A stretch of 64,000 nt of DNA from Kribbella aluminosa (GCF_017876295.1 NZ_JAGINT010000001.1:3782001-3846000), one strand, 5' to 3'; positions 42,811 to 52,655 are shown, numbered from the stretch's first letter. Notes: a model not told the origin generated them from the letters alone. Numbers and translations are program-made.

Positions 42811-43824
42811 GTGCTCGCATATCTGATCCGCCGGCTGATCGGGGCAGTGATCCTGCTCTTCATCGTCACGGCAGTCACGTTCTCGATCTTCTTCCTGGTC
42901 CCGCGGCTCGGCGGTGCCACGCCGGACGACCTGGCTTCGCGGTACGTCGGCCGGAGCGTCGGCAAGGAGCAGATCCACGAGACCGCGGTCAAGCTCGGCT
43001 TCACCGATCCGCTCTACGTCCAGTACGGCCGGTTCGTCAAAGGACTGGTCGCCGGCACGGAGTACAACTACGGCCCGGGCACCGAGCACTGCCCGGCACC
43101 GTGCTTCGGGTACTCGTACCTGACCCAGACCCCGGTGTGGCCCGACCTGGTCGCGCGAATACCGGTCACCGCCTCGCTGGCGGGTGGTGCGGCGTTCATC
43201 TGGCTGATCACCGGTGTCGGCACCGGCATCATCTCCGCACTGAGACGCGGGTCCGTGCTCGACCGATCACTCATGTCGGTGGCGCTGGCCGGTGTCTCGC
43301 TACCGATCTTCTTCACCGGCCTGCTGTCGCTGTCGATCTTCAGCTACGGTCTCGGCTGGACGGTCCAGGGTGGTACCAACCCACTCGACGAGACGAACCC
43401 GTTGTGGTGGGCGTACGACCTGATACTTCCGTGGGTGACGCTCGCGTTCCTGTACGCCGCGGCGTACGCGCGACTCACTCGGGCCGGCATGCTCGAGACG
43501 ATGAACGAGGACTTCGTCCGGACCGCGCGGGCCAAGGGCCTGAAGGAGCGGGACGTGGTGATCAAGCACGGGCTGCGGTCCGCGCTGACGCCGATCCTGA
43601 CCATCTTCGGCCTGGACCTGGGGCTGCTGATGGGTGGCGCGATCTTGACCGAGACCACGTTCTCGCTGCCGGGCATCGGCCAGTACGCCGTCATCGCGCT
43701 GCAGGCCAACGACCTGCCGAAGGTGCTCGGCGTGACGCTGGTGGCGGCGTTCTTCATCGTGTTCGCGAACCTGGTCGTGGATCTCCTGTACGCCGTTGTC
43801 GACCCGAGAGTGCGGATCTCGTGA
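42811..43824 (+). CDS. ABC transporter permease, DppB/OppB type
   Basis: A 337-residue inner-membrane subunit. It opens with MLAYLIRRLIGAVILLFIVT, the usual first segment, has six hydrophobic segments, and the EAA loop reads NEDFVRTARAKGLKERDVVI. LPGIGQYAVIALQANDLPKV is the OppB-type ending. GTG 42811 is used. An insert with GTEHCPAPCFGYSYL in the external loop has two cysteines. The stop overlaps the next gene by four bases (GTGA). Confidence 0.9.
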   Translation: MLAYLIRRLIGAVILLFIVTAVTFSIFFLVPRLGGATPDDLASRYVGRSVGKEQIHETAVKLGFTDPLYVQYGRFVKGLVAGTEYNYGPGTEHCPAPCFGYSYLTQTPVWPDLVARIPVTASLAGGAAFIWLITGVGTGIISALRRGSVLDRSLMSVALAGVSLPIFFTGLLSLSIFSYGLGWTVQGGTNPLDETNPLWWAYDLILPWVTLAFLYAAAYARLTRAGMLETMNEDFVRTARAKGLKERDVVIKHGLRSALTPILTIFGLDLGLLMGGAILTETTFSLPGIGQYAVIALQANDLPKVLGVTLVAAFFIVFANLVVDLLYAVVDPRVRIS

Positions 43825-44891
43825 GTGAGCCCATCGAAGTACAAGACGCCCCGAAGCAGCGGGTCGAGCGCGGTGAGGCGTTCCTCGACGTGCGCGATCT
43901 CAAGGTGCACTTCCCGACCGACGACGGTGTGGTGAAGTCGGTCGACGGGGTGTCGTTCAAGCTCGAGCGCGGCAAGACGCTCGGCATCGTCGGCGAGTCC
44001 GGCTCCGGGAAGAGCGTCACCAGCCTGTCGATCATGGGCCTGCACAAACCGGGCGTCGCGAAGATCAGCGGCCAGATCTTCCTGGACGGCCAGGACCTGG
44101 TGTCGTCGTCGCCTGAGGAGGTCCGGCTGCTCCGCGGCAAGCGGATGGCGATGATCTTCCAGGACCCGCTGTCCGCGATGCACCCGTTCTACACGGTCGG
44201 GCACCAGATCATCGAGGCGTACCGGGTGCACAACCAGGTCAGCAAGCAGGTCGCCCGCAAGCACGCGATCGAGATGCTGGACCGGGTCGGCATCCCGCAG
44301 CCCGACCGGCGCGTCGACGCGTACCCGCACCAGTTCTCCGGCGGCATGCGGCAGCGCGCGATGATCGCGATGGCGCTGTCCTGCGACCCGGACCTGCTGA
44401 TCGCGGACGAGCCGACGACCGCGCTGGACGTCACCGTGCAGGCGCAGATCCTGGACCTGATCCGGGACCTGCAGCGGGAGTTCAACTCCGCGGTCATCAT
44501 CATCACCCACGACCTCGGGGTGGTCGCCGAGCTGGCCGACGACATCCAGGTGATGTACGCCGGGCGCGCGGTCGAGTACAGCACCGCGGAGGACATCTTC
44601 GACCGGCCGCAGCATCCGTACACCTGGGGTCTGCTCGGGTCGATGCCGCGGATCGACCGGGAGCGCAGCGAACGGCTGATCCCGATCAAGGGCACGCCGC
44701 CGAGCCTGATCAACGTGCCGAAGGGCTGCGCGTTCAACCCGCGCTGCAACTACGCGCACCTGAACGACGGCCTCAGCGAGACCGAGCGGCCGGAGCTGCT
44801 GGACACCGGCGACGGCCACATGGTGGCCTGCCACCTCTCCCCGCAGAACCGCCGCGAGGCGTGGGAGACCGACATCAAGCCGAAGCTCTGA
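43821..44891 (+). CDS. ABC transporter ATP-binding protein, DppD/OppD type
   Basis: A 356-residue ATPase of the peptide importer. Walker A is GESGSGKS (about residue 57), the Q-loop [14 protein letters not shown], the signature FSGGMRQR and Walker [13 protein letters not shown], then the switch [11 protein letters not shown]. The C-terminal oligopeptide extension has [16 protein letters not shown] with cysteines that in relatives bind an iron-sulfur cluster or zinc. It overlaps the permease gene, and the partner ATPase starts 11 bases downstream. Confidence 0.93.
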   Translation: MSEPIEVQDAPKQRVERGEAFLDVRDLKVHFPTDDGVVKSVDGVSFKLERGKTLGIVGESGSGKSVTSLSIMGLHKPGVAKISGQIFLDGQDLVSSSPEEVRLLRGKRMAMIFQDPLSAMHPFYTVGHQIIEAYRVHNQVSKQVARKHAIEMLDRVGIPQPDRRVDAYPHQFSGGMRQRAMIAMALSCDPDLLIADEPTTALDVTVQAQILDLIRDLQREFNSAVIIITHDLGVVAELADDIQVMYAGRAVEYSTAEDIFDRPQHPYTWGLLGSMPRIDRERSERLIPIKGTPPSLINVPKGCAFNPRCNYAHLNDGLSETERPELLDTGDGHMVACHLSPQNRREAWETDIKPKL

Positions 44892-44902
44892 ACGGGACGA
44901 CT

Positions 44903-45970
44903 GTGACTACTACTGACACGGGATCAAGCTCAGGACCGACTCCGAACGCCCCGAAGGCGAACGAGGAGCTGCTCTCGGTCGACGGCCTCGTCAAGCACTT
45001 CCCGATCCGCAAGGGGCTGCTGCAGCGCCAGGTCGGCGCCGTGCAGGCGGTGGACGGCCTGTCCTTCGGCGTGAAGCAGGGCGAGACGCTGTCGCTGGTG
45101 GGGGAGTCGGGCTGCGGCAAGACCACGACCGGTCGGCTGCTCACCCGGCTGGAGACGCCGACCGCCGGGAAGATCGTGTTCGAGGGGCATGACATCAGCC
45201 ACCTCAGCGAGGGGCGGATGCGCCCGCTGCGCCGCGACATCCAGATGATCTTCCAGGACCCGTACGGTTCGCTGAACCCGCGGCACACGGTCGGCAAGAT
45301 CGTCGGCGCGCCGTACCACCTGCAGAACGTGAAGACCGAGCACGGCGTGAAGAAGGCCGTGCAGGAGCTGCTCGAACTCGTCGGCCTGAGCCCGGAGCAC
45401 TACAACCGGTACCCGCACGAGTTCTCCGGCGGCCAGCGGCAGCGGATCGGCATCGCCCGTACGCTGGCCCTGCGCCCGAAGCTGATCGTCGCGGACGAGC
45501 CGGTGTCGGCGCTGGACGTGTCGATCCAGGCCCAGGTCGTGAACCTGCTCGAGGACCTGCAGGACGAGTTCGACCTGACGTACGTGATGATCGCCCACGA
45601 CCTGTCCGTCGTACGGCACGTGTCCGACCGCGTCGCGGTCATGTACCTCGGCAAGATCGTCGAGCTGGCCGACCGGGTCAGCCTCTACGAACGCCCGATG
45701 CACCCGTACACGGTCGCCCTGCTGTCCGCCGTCCCGGTCCCCGACACCAAGCGCAAGGGCAAGCAGGATCGCATCCGCCTCCAGGGCGACGTCCCCAGCC
45801 CGATCAACCCACCCCCCGCCTGCCGCTTCCACACCCGCTGCTGGAAGGCCCAGGAAATCTGCAAAACCCAAGAACCACCCCTGCTCGAACTGGCCCCCGG
45901 TCACCAAACAGCGTGCCACTTCCCGGAGAACCTGGAACCCCCGGCCGCCAAGACCGTTCAGGACAGCTGA
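44903..45970 (+). CDS. ABC transporter ATP-binding protein, DppF/OppF type
   Basis: A 355-residue second ATPase of the same importer. Walker A is GESGCGKT, the Q-loop [14 protein letters not shown], the signature FSGGQRQR, Walker [13 protein letters not shown] and switch [11 protein letters not shown]. The C-terminal [20 protein letters not shown] motif is the family extension. GTG 44903 is chosen as the first codon after the DppD stop with a purine-rich stretch upstream. It ends the operon; a hairpin follows at 45992. Confidence 0.93.
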   Translation: MTTTDTGSSSGPTPNAPKANEELLSVDGLVKHFPIRKGLLQRQVGAVQAVDGLSFGVKQGETLSLVGESGCGKTTTGRLLTRLETPTAGKIVFEGHDISHLSEGRMRPLRRDIQMIFQDPYGSLNPRHTVGKIVGAPYHLQNVKTEHGVKKAVQELLELVGLSPEHYNRYPHEFSGGQRQRIGIARTLALRPKLIVADEPVSALDVSIQAQVVNLLEDLQDEFDLTYVMIAHDLSVVRHVSDRVAVMYLGKIVELADRVSLYERPMHPYTVALLSAVPVPDTKRKGKQDRIRLQGDVPSPINPPPACRFHTRCWKAQEICKTQEPPLLELAPGHQTACHFPENLEPPAAKTVQDS

Positions 45971-45991
45971 TCCAGACGGACGAGCCGAAGG

Positions 45992-46008
45992 GGCAGGTGC
46001 TGCCTGCC
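45992..46008. terminator. Hairpin between convergent dppF-type and sigma factor genes
   Basis: GGCAGG and CCTGCC flank a five-base loop (TGCTG) in the 41-base gap between two convergent genes. There is no T-run on either side, so it would be a factor-dependent or weak bidirectional terminator. Confidence 0.4.
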
Positions 46009-46011
46009 GGG

Positions 46012-47067
46012 TCAGTGCAGTGCGGCGGGCAGTCCGAAGGGCGTGAAGTGGTCGGGGCCGATGAACGAGGTGAGATCGGAAATGTGTTCGCCTCGCAGCG
46101 TCAGCACGGTGATCGACCAGGCGAGGTGCGGGCCGGTGGCGTCGTTTCCCAGGTAGAACGCCACGGCCGGTTGGCCGTTCGCGCTGGTCGGGACGTGCCG
46201 CCAACTGGGGCAGCGGGTCAGCGGGACCTGTACGGCGAAGTCTGTGACGGCCTCGATGCCGTGGTACCAGTGTGGCAGCGGCGGCATCGACCAGGTGACA
46301 TCGTCGGTCAGCAGCGCGACCAAGGCGTCGGCGTCGCCGTTCTCCAGTGCGGCGGCGTACTCGGCGACGATCTTCCGCAGGCGGCCGTCGTCGACGTTCC
46401 GCAGCGTCTGCTGCTGGGTGCGGGAGGGCACCTTTTCCGCGACGATCTTGCGGGCTCGTGCCAGAGCGGAGTTCACCGACGTGGTCGAGGTGTTCATCGT
46501 GGTGGCGATCTCGGCGGCGGAGAAGCCGAGGACATCGAAGAGCAGCAGGGCAGCGCGCTGGTTGCCCGGCAGGTGTTGCAGCGCGGCGACGAAGGCGAGT
46601 TCGACGGCCTCGCGTTGCTCGTAGCGCGCGTCCGGGCCGGCTTGGCTGCCGGAGAGGTTCGCGTCGGGGTAGGGCCCAAGCCAGGCGACGTCGGCCAGCG
46701 GGGCGTTGCCGTCGAGCACGGCGTGGTCGCTGGACGGGCCGAGGTCGACGGGCAGGGCACGCTTGCCGCGGGTTTCGGCGACGTCCAGACAGGTGCGAGT
46801 CACCACGGTGTAGAGCCACGTGCGCAGTGAACTGCGGCCCTCGAAGCGGGCGAGCCCCCGCCATGCCCGCAGCAGGGCGTCCTGCAGGGCGTCGTCGGCG
46901 TCGTGAGTGGAGCCGAGCATGCGGTAGCAGTGGGCATGCAACTCTCGGCGCAGTGGTGTCACGAGGCGTGTGAACGCGCCGTTGTCCCCGTCACGCGCCT
47001 TGCCCAGGTCGACATCCTCGGCACCCATCGCCGCCGTGTCCTGTGCGGGGAAAGAAAATTCGCTCAC
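46012..47067 (-). CDS. ECF-type sigma factor with SnoaL-like C-terminal domain
   Basis: A sigma-70 family protein of about 351 residues. Region 2 is HCYRMLGSTHDADDALQDAL then LRAWRGLARFEGRSSLRTWL; region 4 is LPGNQRAALLLFDVLGFSAA then EIATTMNTSTTSVNSALARA. The last 130 residues form an NTF2/SnoaL-like domain (AAALENGDADALVALLTDDV), which in related ECF groups modulates the sigma factor instead of an anti-sigma protein. GTG 47065-47067 is taken because an ECF-like promoter (GGGACT, 18 bases, CGTC) ends four bases upstream; ATG 47026-47028 is the alternative. It is divergent from the gene at 47173, a probable target. Confidence 0.82.
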   Translation of the reverse strand: MSEFSFPAQDTAAMGAEDVDLGKARDGDNGAFTRLVTPLRRELHAHCYRMLGSTHDADDALQDALLRAWRGLARFEGRSSLRTWLYTVVTRTCLDVAETRGKRALPVDLGPSSDHAVLDGNAPLADVAWLGPYPDANLSGSQAGPDARYEQREAVELAFVAALQHLPGNQRAALLLFDVLGFSAAEIATTMNTSTTSVNSALARARKIVAEKVPSRTQQQTLRNVDDGRLRKIVAEYAAALENGDADALVALLTDDVTWSMPPLPHWYHGIEAVTDFAVQVPLTRCPSWRHVPTSANGQPAVAFYLGNDATGPHLAWSITVLTLRGEHISDLTSFIGPDHFTPFGLPAALH

Positions 47068-47087
47068 AAGCGACGATTCTGGCCCGC

Positions 47088-47102
47088 GGTGGGAGTCCCA
47101 CC
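47088..47102. promoter_or_regulatory. Palindrome at the ECF sigma promoter
   Basis: GGTGGGAGTCCCACC is a perfect inverted repeat of seven-base arms and one central base. On the minus strand it includes the -35-like GGGACT of the sigma gene. It lies in the 105-base divergent region, so one site could serve both genes. Confidence 0.45.
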
Positions 47103-47172
47103 TCAGACAGGTCACGGCCGCTCCGGCCAGGCGCAGTGAAGAGCACGACCCACGACAGGAGACCCTTCCGAC

Positions 47173-47829
47173 ATGGCCGAGACAGAACCGAAAGCAGGCT
47201 ACCACCGCGCGACCGACATCTGGCCGCTGATCCACGCCGAGCGGGCCGCGCTGGCAGTCGACCTCGCGGATCTGACCGGCGAGCAGTGGGTGACGCCGTC
47301 GTTGTGCACCGGGTTGTCGGTGCGTGAGGTCCTTGCGCACCTCACCGCGGCGGCGAGCCTCAACCCCGTGCAGTGGCTTGCGGGCGTGATCCGGTGCCGG
47401 TTCGACTTCGACAAGCAGGTGGCGATGCGGCTGGCCGAGCAACTGGGCGGGACCGCGGCCGAGACGCTGGAGCGGTTCCGCCGCGTGGTCACGAGCACGA
47501 CCAAGCCACCCCTCCCGATCATTGCGATGCTGGGCGAATCGATCGTGCATGGGGAGGACATCCGACGGCCGCTGGGCATTCGCCGCGACTACCCGATCAC
47601 GACGGTCACGGCGGTGGCCGAGTACTACCGGGGCTCCGACCAGGTCGTCCTCGCCAAGGGACGGATCCGTGGCCTTCGACTCGTCGCAACCGACGGGCCG
47701 TTCGCCGTTGGTTCCGGCGCGCTCGTGTCCGGTACCAGCCTGGCGTTGACGATGGCGATGACCGGGCGCAGAACCTACTGCGACGAACTCGAAGGCGACG
47801 GTGCCGCGACCCTACGTGACCGCTGCTAA
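47173..47829 (+). CDS. Maleylpyruvate isomerase family protein (DinB-like)
   Basis: A 218-residue four-helix-bundle protein of the TIGR03083/MDMPI type. WPLIHAERAALAVDLADLTG, then SLCTGLSVREVLAHLTAAAS with the metal histidine, and ESIVHGEDIRRPLGIRRDYP with the second histidine and the acidic residues form the expected site. Mycothiol-dependent thiol transfer is the family role; the substrate is unknown. The ATG has AGGAGA eight bases upstream. It lies divergent from the ECF sigma factor and is likely in its regulon. Confidence 0.8.
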   Translation: MAETEPKAGYHRATDIWPLIHAERAALAVDLADLTGEQWVTPSLCTGLSVREVLAHLTAAASLNPVQWLAGVIRCRFDFDKQVAMRLAEQLGGTAAETLERFRRVVTSTTKPPLPIIAMLGESIVHGEDIRRPLGIRRDYPITTVTAVAEYYRGSDQVVLAKGRIRGLRLVATDGPFAVGSGALVSGTSLALTMAMTGRRTYCDELEGDGAATLRDRC

Positions 47830-47851
47830 ACGGTGTGACCGCGGGGCGTGT

Positions 47852-48655
47852 CTACTTTCCCTGGTGCGGGGGGTGAGGCAAAGGGTTGGGTGTGGAGGCG
47901 AGGAGGACGCTGGCGATCAGGGAGTGGCCGGCGGCGTTCGGGTGGTCGCCGTCGGCGGCCAGCAGGGAAGTGATGTTCGAGCTGTCTTTGAACGGGGTGT
48001 AGATGTCGACGTACGTCGCGTCGTCGGCGGCCGCAGCGGAGTTGATCGCGCCGTTGGTGCGGAGCGTGAGCTGGTCGCTGGCGACCCGGCCGCTGGCGGG
48101 GTACTGGCGGGCCGCGACCTCGCCGTCCTCGAACACGTTCCAGTAGCCGGTCATCAGGATCGTGGTCGGCCGGTTGTCCCGGAGCGCGTGGATCCGGGAC
48201 AGGATCTTGCCCAGATTCACGGTCAGCTGCTCGAACTCGTCGGCCACGCAGTCGGCCGAGCACTGCCCGCTGGTGACGTCGTCGTGGTGGTCGCCGAAGT
48301 CGTTCGCCCCGATCGTCAGCAGTACGACGTTCGCGGACGCGGTGGCGACCTCGGTGGGGGAGTTGGGCTGGTCCAGCGTCTGCAGCAGCCCGGTCGAGTC
48401 CAGTCCGCCGACGCCCAGGTTGGTGACGCCGACCGTGGTGTCGCTGCGGTCCTGGAGCAGGTCGCCGTACATCTGCGGGAACGCCGAGCAGTTGCAGTTG
48501 GAGCCGGACGTGACCGAGTCACCGAGGGCCACGACCTGGACCTGACCGGCTGGGGGCGGCCGGAAGACTCCACTCACCGTGTCGGCGTTGCTGATCACGG
48601 TGACGACGATGAGTACGACCAGGCCAACGGATAGCCGTCGAAGTGTCTGGATCAC
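47852..48655 (-). CDS. SGNH/GDSL hydrolase family protein
   Basis: A 267-residue, probably membrane-anchored or secreted esterase. A hydrophobic N-terminal segment (LSVGLVVLIVVTVISNADTV) precedes block I ALGDSVTSGSNC (nucleophilic serine), block III IGANDF, and block V DGDHPNAAGH with the catalytic aspartate and histidine. Four internal cysteines (CNC, CSADC) may form disulfides. The GTG start overlaps the stop of the upstream esterase gene (GTGA), so the two are co-translated. Substrate unknown, possibly lipids or acetylated glycans. Confidence 0.85.
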   Translation of the reverse strand: MIQTLRRLSVGLVVLIVVTVISNADTVSGVFRPPPAGQVQVVALGDSVTSGSNCNCSAFPQMYGDLLQDRSDTTVGVTNLGVGGLDSTGLLQTLDQPNSPTEVATASANVVLLTIGANDFGDHHDDVTSGQCSADCVADEFEQLTVNLGKILSRIHALRDNRPTTILMTGYWNVFEDGEVAARQYPASGRVASDQLTLRTNGAINSAAAADDATYVDIYTPFKDSSNITSLLAADGDHPNAAGHSLIASVLLASTPNPLPHPPHQGK

Positions 48656-49986
48656 GCGGGTTTCGTGCGCCTCGTTTCGTGGTGCCCGGGAAGGGCGAGC
48701 TGACTGGTCGGGTGGTGTTGCTGGGACCCCGGGAGGGCCAGTTGGTTCGCAAGCCAAGGATAGGCCGTCGCGAAGGCGGGCGCTGCGAACTGCCACACAT
48801 GCGTCCCGGGGGAGATCTGGACCTGGGACCAGATCCCGACCTTGGCGGCGGCCTTGGACAGCTCATGCGCCTCGCGCTGGTGGCGGTGTTCCTGGGTGCT
48901 GGTCAGGAACAGACCGTTCACGCCCGTGTACTTACCGTGTGCCTTCATCACCAGGAGCGGCTCGTTCTGGTGCTGGAGCGTCACGTTGCCGCCGTACAGG
49001 TCGTGCAGGGTGGCGGACGGCGTGCTCGTGTACGGCGCGAGGTCGCCGGAGACGTCGATGAAGTGCCTGAACACGTCCGGGTGCTCGACGACCAGGTCGA
49101 GCGCGCAGGTTCCGCCCATCGAGAACCCGGCGACCGCCCACTGCGCCGGGTCGGTGGAGGCACCGAAGGTCTTCTGGATGTACTTCGGGATGTCCTGGTC
49201 GAGGTGGTCGGTGGCGTTCCCGCGCGGGCCGTTCACGCACTCCGTGTCGTTGGTGAACCGCGCCGTCGCGTCGGCGAACACCAGGATCGGCGCGTACCCG
49301 TGGTGCAGGCGGGCGTACTGGTCGGACACCTGGACGGCATTGCCGAGCCGGACCCAGTCGCCCGGGCCGCCGCGCTCGCCGCCGATCAGCTCGACGACGG
49401 GCAGGGGATGCCGGTGCTCGGCCTTTACGAACCAGATCGGCGGCAGGTAGACCAGTTCCGGCCGGTGCTTGAAGTGGCTGTACGTCGCGGGAATGACGAC
49501 CTGGACGAGCTTCCCGACGCCCGGAGGCTTCACCGCGTTGGCCTCATGCCGGAGCCTCGCGATCGACACCTGCCCCGCCAACGGGGTGTTGGTCCAGTCG
49601 CTCACGGCGGAGTCGATGGTCGGGTAGTACCCGACGAACTGGTTCACGCCGTTCGCGCACACCAGCGCGGCGAGCGCCGCGGCCACGACCGCCATGCCCC
49701 GTCGCCACCACCGCGCGGTCCGCCAGCCGGCGGCCAGCACGAGCAGGGCGGCGATGGCGAGACCCAGCCACAGCCACACCGAGAACGGCAGCGGATCGGT
49801 CACCCCGAGCGCCTGGGACCCCGGGTACGCCGCCAGCAAGGTCAGCAGCACCGTGACGCCTGCGATGAGCGGGAGCATCCGCCAGTGCCACTTGTGGTCG
49901 CGCCAGCCGACGGCCGCGATCAGCGCACCGGCGGCGAGCACGTCGAGCATCGCCGGAAACCAGCCCCCGAGCAGCGATACGTTCAT
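48652..49986 (-). CDS. Membrane-anchored esterase (antigen 85/esterase D-like)
   Basis: A 444-residue protein. The first 130 residues have about four hydrophobic segments (FPAMLDVLAAGALIAAVGW, MLPLIAGVTVLLTLLAAYPG, VWLWLGLAIAALLVLAAGW). The rest is an alpha/beta hydrolase of the esterase D/antigen 85 group: the nucleophile elbow is AVAGFSMGGTCALDLV, and the histidine is in PGTHVWQFAAP. ATG 49984-49986 has GGAGGAA five bases upstream. Such proteins act on cell-envelope lipids or mycolate-like esters outside the membrane. It forms an operon with the SGNH hydrolase. Confidence 0.85.
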   Translation of the reverse strand: MNVSLLGGWFPAMLDVLAAGALIAAVGWRDHKWHWRMLPLIAGVTVLLTLLAAYPGSQALGVTDPLPFSVWLWLGLAIAALLVLAAGWRTARWWRRGMAVVAAALAALVCANGVNQFVGYYPTIDSAVSDWTNTPLAGQVSIARLRHEANAVKPPGVGKLVQVVIPATYSHFKHRPELVYLPPIWFVKAEHRHPLPVVELIGGERGGPGDWVRLGNAVQVSDQYARLHHGYAPILVFADATARFTNDTECVNGPRGNATDHLDQDIPKYIQKTFGASTDPAQWAVAGFSMGGTCALDLVVEHPDVFRHFIDVSGDLAPYTSTPSATLHDLYGGNVTLQHQNEPLLVMKAHGKYTGVNGLFLTSTQEHRHQREAHELSKAAAKVGIWSQVQISPGTHVWQFAAPAFATAYPWLANQLALPGSQQHHPTSQLALPGHHETRRTKPA

Positions 49987-50143
49987 CAATTTCCTCCGAA
50001 GCCGAGTAGACCCAAACCCCAGACGCCGCACAACCCCGGTTGGTTGGCATGCCGGTGCGGGGACCACTCAGCGTCCGCTCAGATTCGTACATCTGAGTGA
50101 TCAGTCAGTCACCGAGTGTCGTAACCAGAAGCTCGGTGGCCGT

Positions 50144-50197
50144 CGTTCGACAATGTCGAACGGCAGGCGTTGTTCCGCGCGCGGTTCGCTCTTACAT
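50144..50197 (+). promoter_or_regulatory. Glycerol operon operator and promoter
   Basis: CGTTCGACAATGTCGAACG (50144-50162) is a perfect dyad with nine-base arms around one base, a size usual for IclR-type repressors. It lies eight bases before a possible -35 TTGTTC (50170-50175) and -10 TTACAT (50192-50197) pair with 16-base spacing, upstream of glpF. The IclR gene at 58241 is the natural candidate for binding; this is inference. Confidence 0.55.
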
Positions 50198-50240
50198 TCC
50201 AGCCAGCCGTGGTCGTCACGGCGAGGAAGGGAGGTTCGGT

Positions 50241-51074
50241 ATGGCTACGACCGAGACGGTCAAGGCGAAGACCCTTCTGGGGGAGTGTTCCGCCGAGTTC
50301 CTGGGCACGTTCATCCTGATCCTGTTCGGCGTCGGCGTGGTGGCGCAGGTGGTCGCCGGTGGGATCGGCAACCACGACTCGATCGCGTGGGCGTGGGGTC
50401 TGGGCGTCACCTTGGGCATCTACGTGGCGGGCCGGATGACCGGCGCGCACCTGAATCCGGCGGTCACCATCGCGCTGGCGGCGTTCCGCGGGTTCAGCTG
50501 GAAAAAGGTGGCGCCGTACGCGGGGGCGCAGTTCCTCGGGGCGTTCCTGGCGGCGCTCGTGGTTCGCTGGAACTACACCGAGGCACTGAACAAGTTCGAC
50601 CCGGGGCTGACCCGGAAGAGCCAGATCGTGTTCTCGACGCTGCCCGGCAACGGCTCGGACATCGGCGTACACCTCTGGGGCGGCTTCCGTGACCAGATCA
50701 TCGGTACGGCGATCCTGATGCTGCTGATCCTGGCCATCACCGACCTGCGGAACACGGCCCCGGCCGCGAACCTGACACCGTTCATCGTCGGTCTGGTCGT
50801 CGTCGGCATCGGCATGGCGTGGGGTACGAACGCCGGCTACGCGATCAACCCGGCCCGTGACTTCGGTCCGCGGCTGGCATCCTTCATCACGGGATACGGC
50901 GGGGCGTTCAAGGACCAGTTCGGCGAGGTCTATTTCTGGGTACCGATCGTGGCGCCGATCCTCGGCGCGCTGCTCGGCGCCCTGATCTACGACCAGCTGA
51001 TCGGCCGCTTCCTGCCGATCGCGGACGCGGACGAGGAGCCGGGCCGGATCCCGGAGGAGAAGACGAGCGCATGA
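50241..51074 (+). CDS. glpF: Aquaporin family glycerol uptake facilitator
   Basis: A 277-residue membrane channel of the MIP family that lets glycerol diffuse into the cell. Both pore NPA motifs are intact (GAHLNPAVTIALA and GYAINPARDFGPRL), the second followed by the aspartate typical of glycerol facilitators. Six hydrophobic segments and two half-helices are seen; the C-terminus is acidic. ATG 50241 has AAGGGAGG upstream. It is the first gene of glpF-glpK-glpD, and its stop is 27 bases before glpK. Confidence 0.95.
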   Translation: MATTETVKAKTLLGECSAEFLGTFILILFGVGVVAQVVAGGIGNHDSIAWAWGLGVTLGIYVAGRMTGAHLNPAVTIALAAFRGFSWKKVAPYAGAQFLGAFLAALVVRWNYTEALNKFDPGLTRKSQIVFSTLPGNGSDIGVHLWGGFRDQIIGTAILMLLILAITDLRNTAPAANLTPFIVGLVVVGIGMAWGTNAGYAINPARDFGPRLASFITGYGGAFKDQFGEVYFWVPIVAPILGALLGALIYDQLIGRFLPIADADEEPGRIPEEKTSA

Positions 51075-51101
51075 CATCGTTCTGTGAGGAGAGGAACTTC
51101 C

Positions 51102-52619
51102 ATGGCTGACTTCGTCGGTGCTGTCGACCAGGGCACCACGAGCACCCGCTTCATGATCTTCGACCACTCCGGCAACGAGGTGGGCAAGCACCAGCTCGAG
51201 CACGAACAGATCCTCCCGCAGGCCGGCTGGGTCGAGCACAACCCGGTCGAGATCTGGACGCGGACCTCCGCGGTCATCCAGACCGCGCTGAACGCTCAAG
51301 GCCTGCACGCGAGTGACCTGGCGGCGCTCGGCATCACCAACCAGCGCGAGACCGCGGTGGTCTGGAACCGCAAGACCGGCCGGCCGTACTACAACGCGAT
51401 CGTCTGGCAGGACACCCGGACCGACCGGATCGCCTCGGCGCTGGACCGCGAGGGCAAGGGCGACGTGATCCGGCAGAAGGCCGGGCTGCCGCCGGCGACG
51501 TACTTCTCGGCCGGCAAGGTGCAGTGGATCCTGGAGAACGTCGACGGCGTCCGCGCCGCCGCCGAGGCAGGGGACGCGATCTTCGGGAACACCGACACCT
51601 GGCTGCTGTGGAACCTGACCGGCGGCACCGACGGCGGCGTACACATCACCGACGTCACCAACGCCAGCCGCACGATGCTGATGAACCTCGAGACCCTGGA
51701 CTGGGACGACGAGCTGATCAGCTTCTTCAACATCCCGCGGTCGATGCTGCCGGAGATCAGGCCGTCGTCGGACCCCAACAAGTACGGCGAGACGCTGGCC
51801 AACGGTCCGCTCGGCGGCGTCGTGGCGCTGACCGGCGACCTCGGCGACCAGCAGGCGGCGACCGTCGGGCAGGTGTGCTTCAACCCTGGTGAAGCGAAGA
51901 ACACCTACGGCACCGGCAACTTCATGCTGCTGAACACCGGTACCGAGCTGGTCCGCTCGAAGGCCGGCCTGCTCAGCACGATGTGCTACAAGTTCGGCGA
52001 CGAGGCGCCGGTGTACGCGCTGGAGGGCTCGATCGCGGTCACCGGTTCCGCGGTGCAGTGGCTGCGTGACCAGCTCGGCATCATCTCCGGTGCCAGCGAG
52101 ACCGAGACGCTGGCCAGGCAGGTCGAGGACAACGGCGGCGTGTACTTCGTGCCCGCGTTCTCCGGACTGTTCGCGCCGTACTGGCGGTCCGACGCCCGTG
52201 GGGCGATCGTGGGATTGTCGCGGTTCAACACCAACGCGCACCTGGCGCGCGCGACACTGGAGGCGATCTGCTACCAGAGCAAGGACGTCGCGGATGCGAT
52301 GGCCAAGGACTCCGGCGTGCACCTCGACGTACTGAAGGTCGACGGCGGGGTCACGGCGAACGAGCTCTGCATGCAGATGCAGGCGGACATCCTCGGCGTA
52401 CCGGTGAGCAAGCCGGTCGTCGCGGAGACGACCGCGCTGGGTGCGGCGTACGCGGCCGGGCTCGCCGTGGGCTTCTGGAAGAACAAGGACGAGCTGGTAC
52501 AGAACTGGAACGAGGACAAGCGGTGGGAGCCGCAGTGGAACGACGAGCAGCGGACCCAGGGGTACGCCGGCTGGCAGAAGGCCGTGCAGCGCACCCTCGA
52601 CTGGGTCGACGTCGACTGA
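51102..52619 (+). CDS. glpK: Glycerol kinase, operon copy
   Basis: A 505-residue cytoplasmic kinase that phosphorylates glycerol to sn-glycerol 3-phosphate. FGGY-family motifs are complete: [20 protein letters not shown] (phosphate loop), [39 protein letters not shown], and [20 protein letters not shown] near the C-terminus. The ATG has GAGGAGAGGA nine bases upstream. A second glycerol kinase lies at 56334-57854 on the other strand; the two differ enough that they may have distinct roles. Confidence 0.96.
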   Translation: MADFVGAVDQGTTSTRFMIFDHSGNEVGKHQLEHEQILPQAGWVEHNPVEIWTRTSAVIQTALNAQGLHASDLAALGITNQRETAVVWNRKTGRPYYNAIVWQDTRTDRIASALDREGKGDVIRQKAGLPPATYFSAGKVQWILENVDGVRAAAEAGDAIFGNTDTWLLWNLTGGTDGGVHITDVTNASRTMLMNLETLDWDDELISFFNIPRSMLPEIRPSSDPNKYGETLANGPLGGVVALTGDLGDQQAATVGQVCFNPGEAKNTYGTGNFMLLNTGTELVRSKAGLLSTMCYKFGDEAPVYALEGSIAVTGSAVQWLRDQLGIISGASETETLARQVEDNGGVYFVPAFSGLFAPYWRSDARGAIVGLSRFNTNAHLARATLEAICYQSKDVADAMAKDSGVHLDVLKVDGGVTANELCMQMQADILGVPVSKPVVAETTALGAAYAAGLAVGFWKNKDELVQNWNEDKRWEPQWNDEQRTQGYAGWQKAVQRTLDWVDVD

Positions 52620-52655
52620 ATCAGCGATTCAACTAGCTCGGAAGGACGAAACACA

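Noticed and set aside
50109-52322. Very long open frame antisense to glpF and glpK (over 700 codons)
   Set aside because: It mirrors the codon bias of the sense genes, has low-complexity Arg/Val/Asp-rich composition, no start signal and no recognisable domain.
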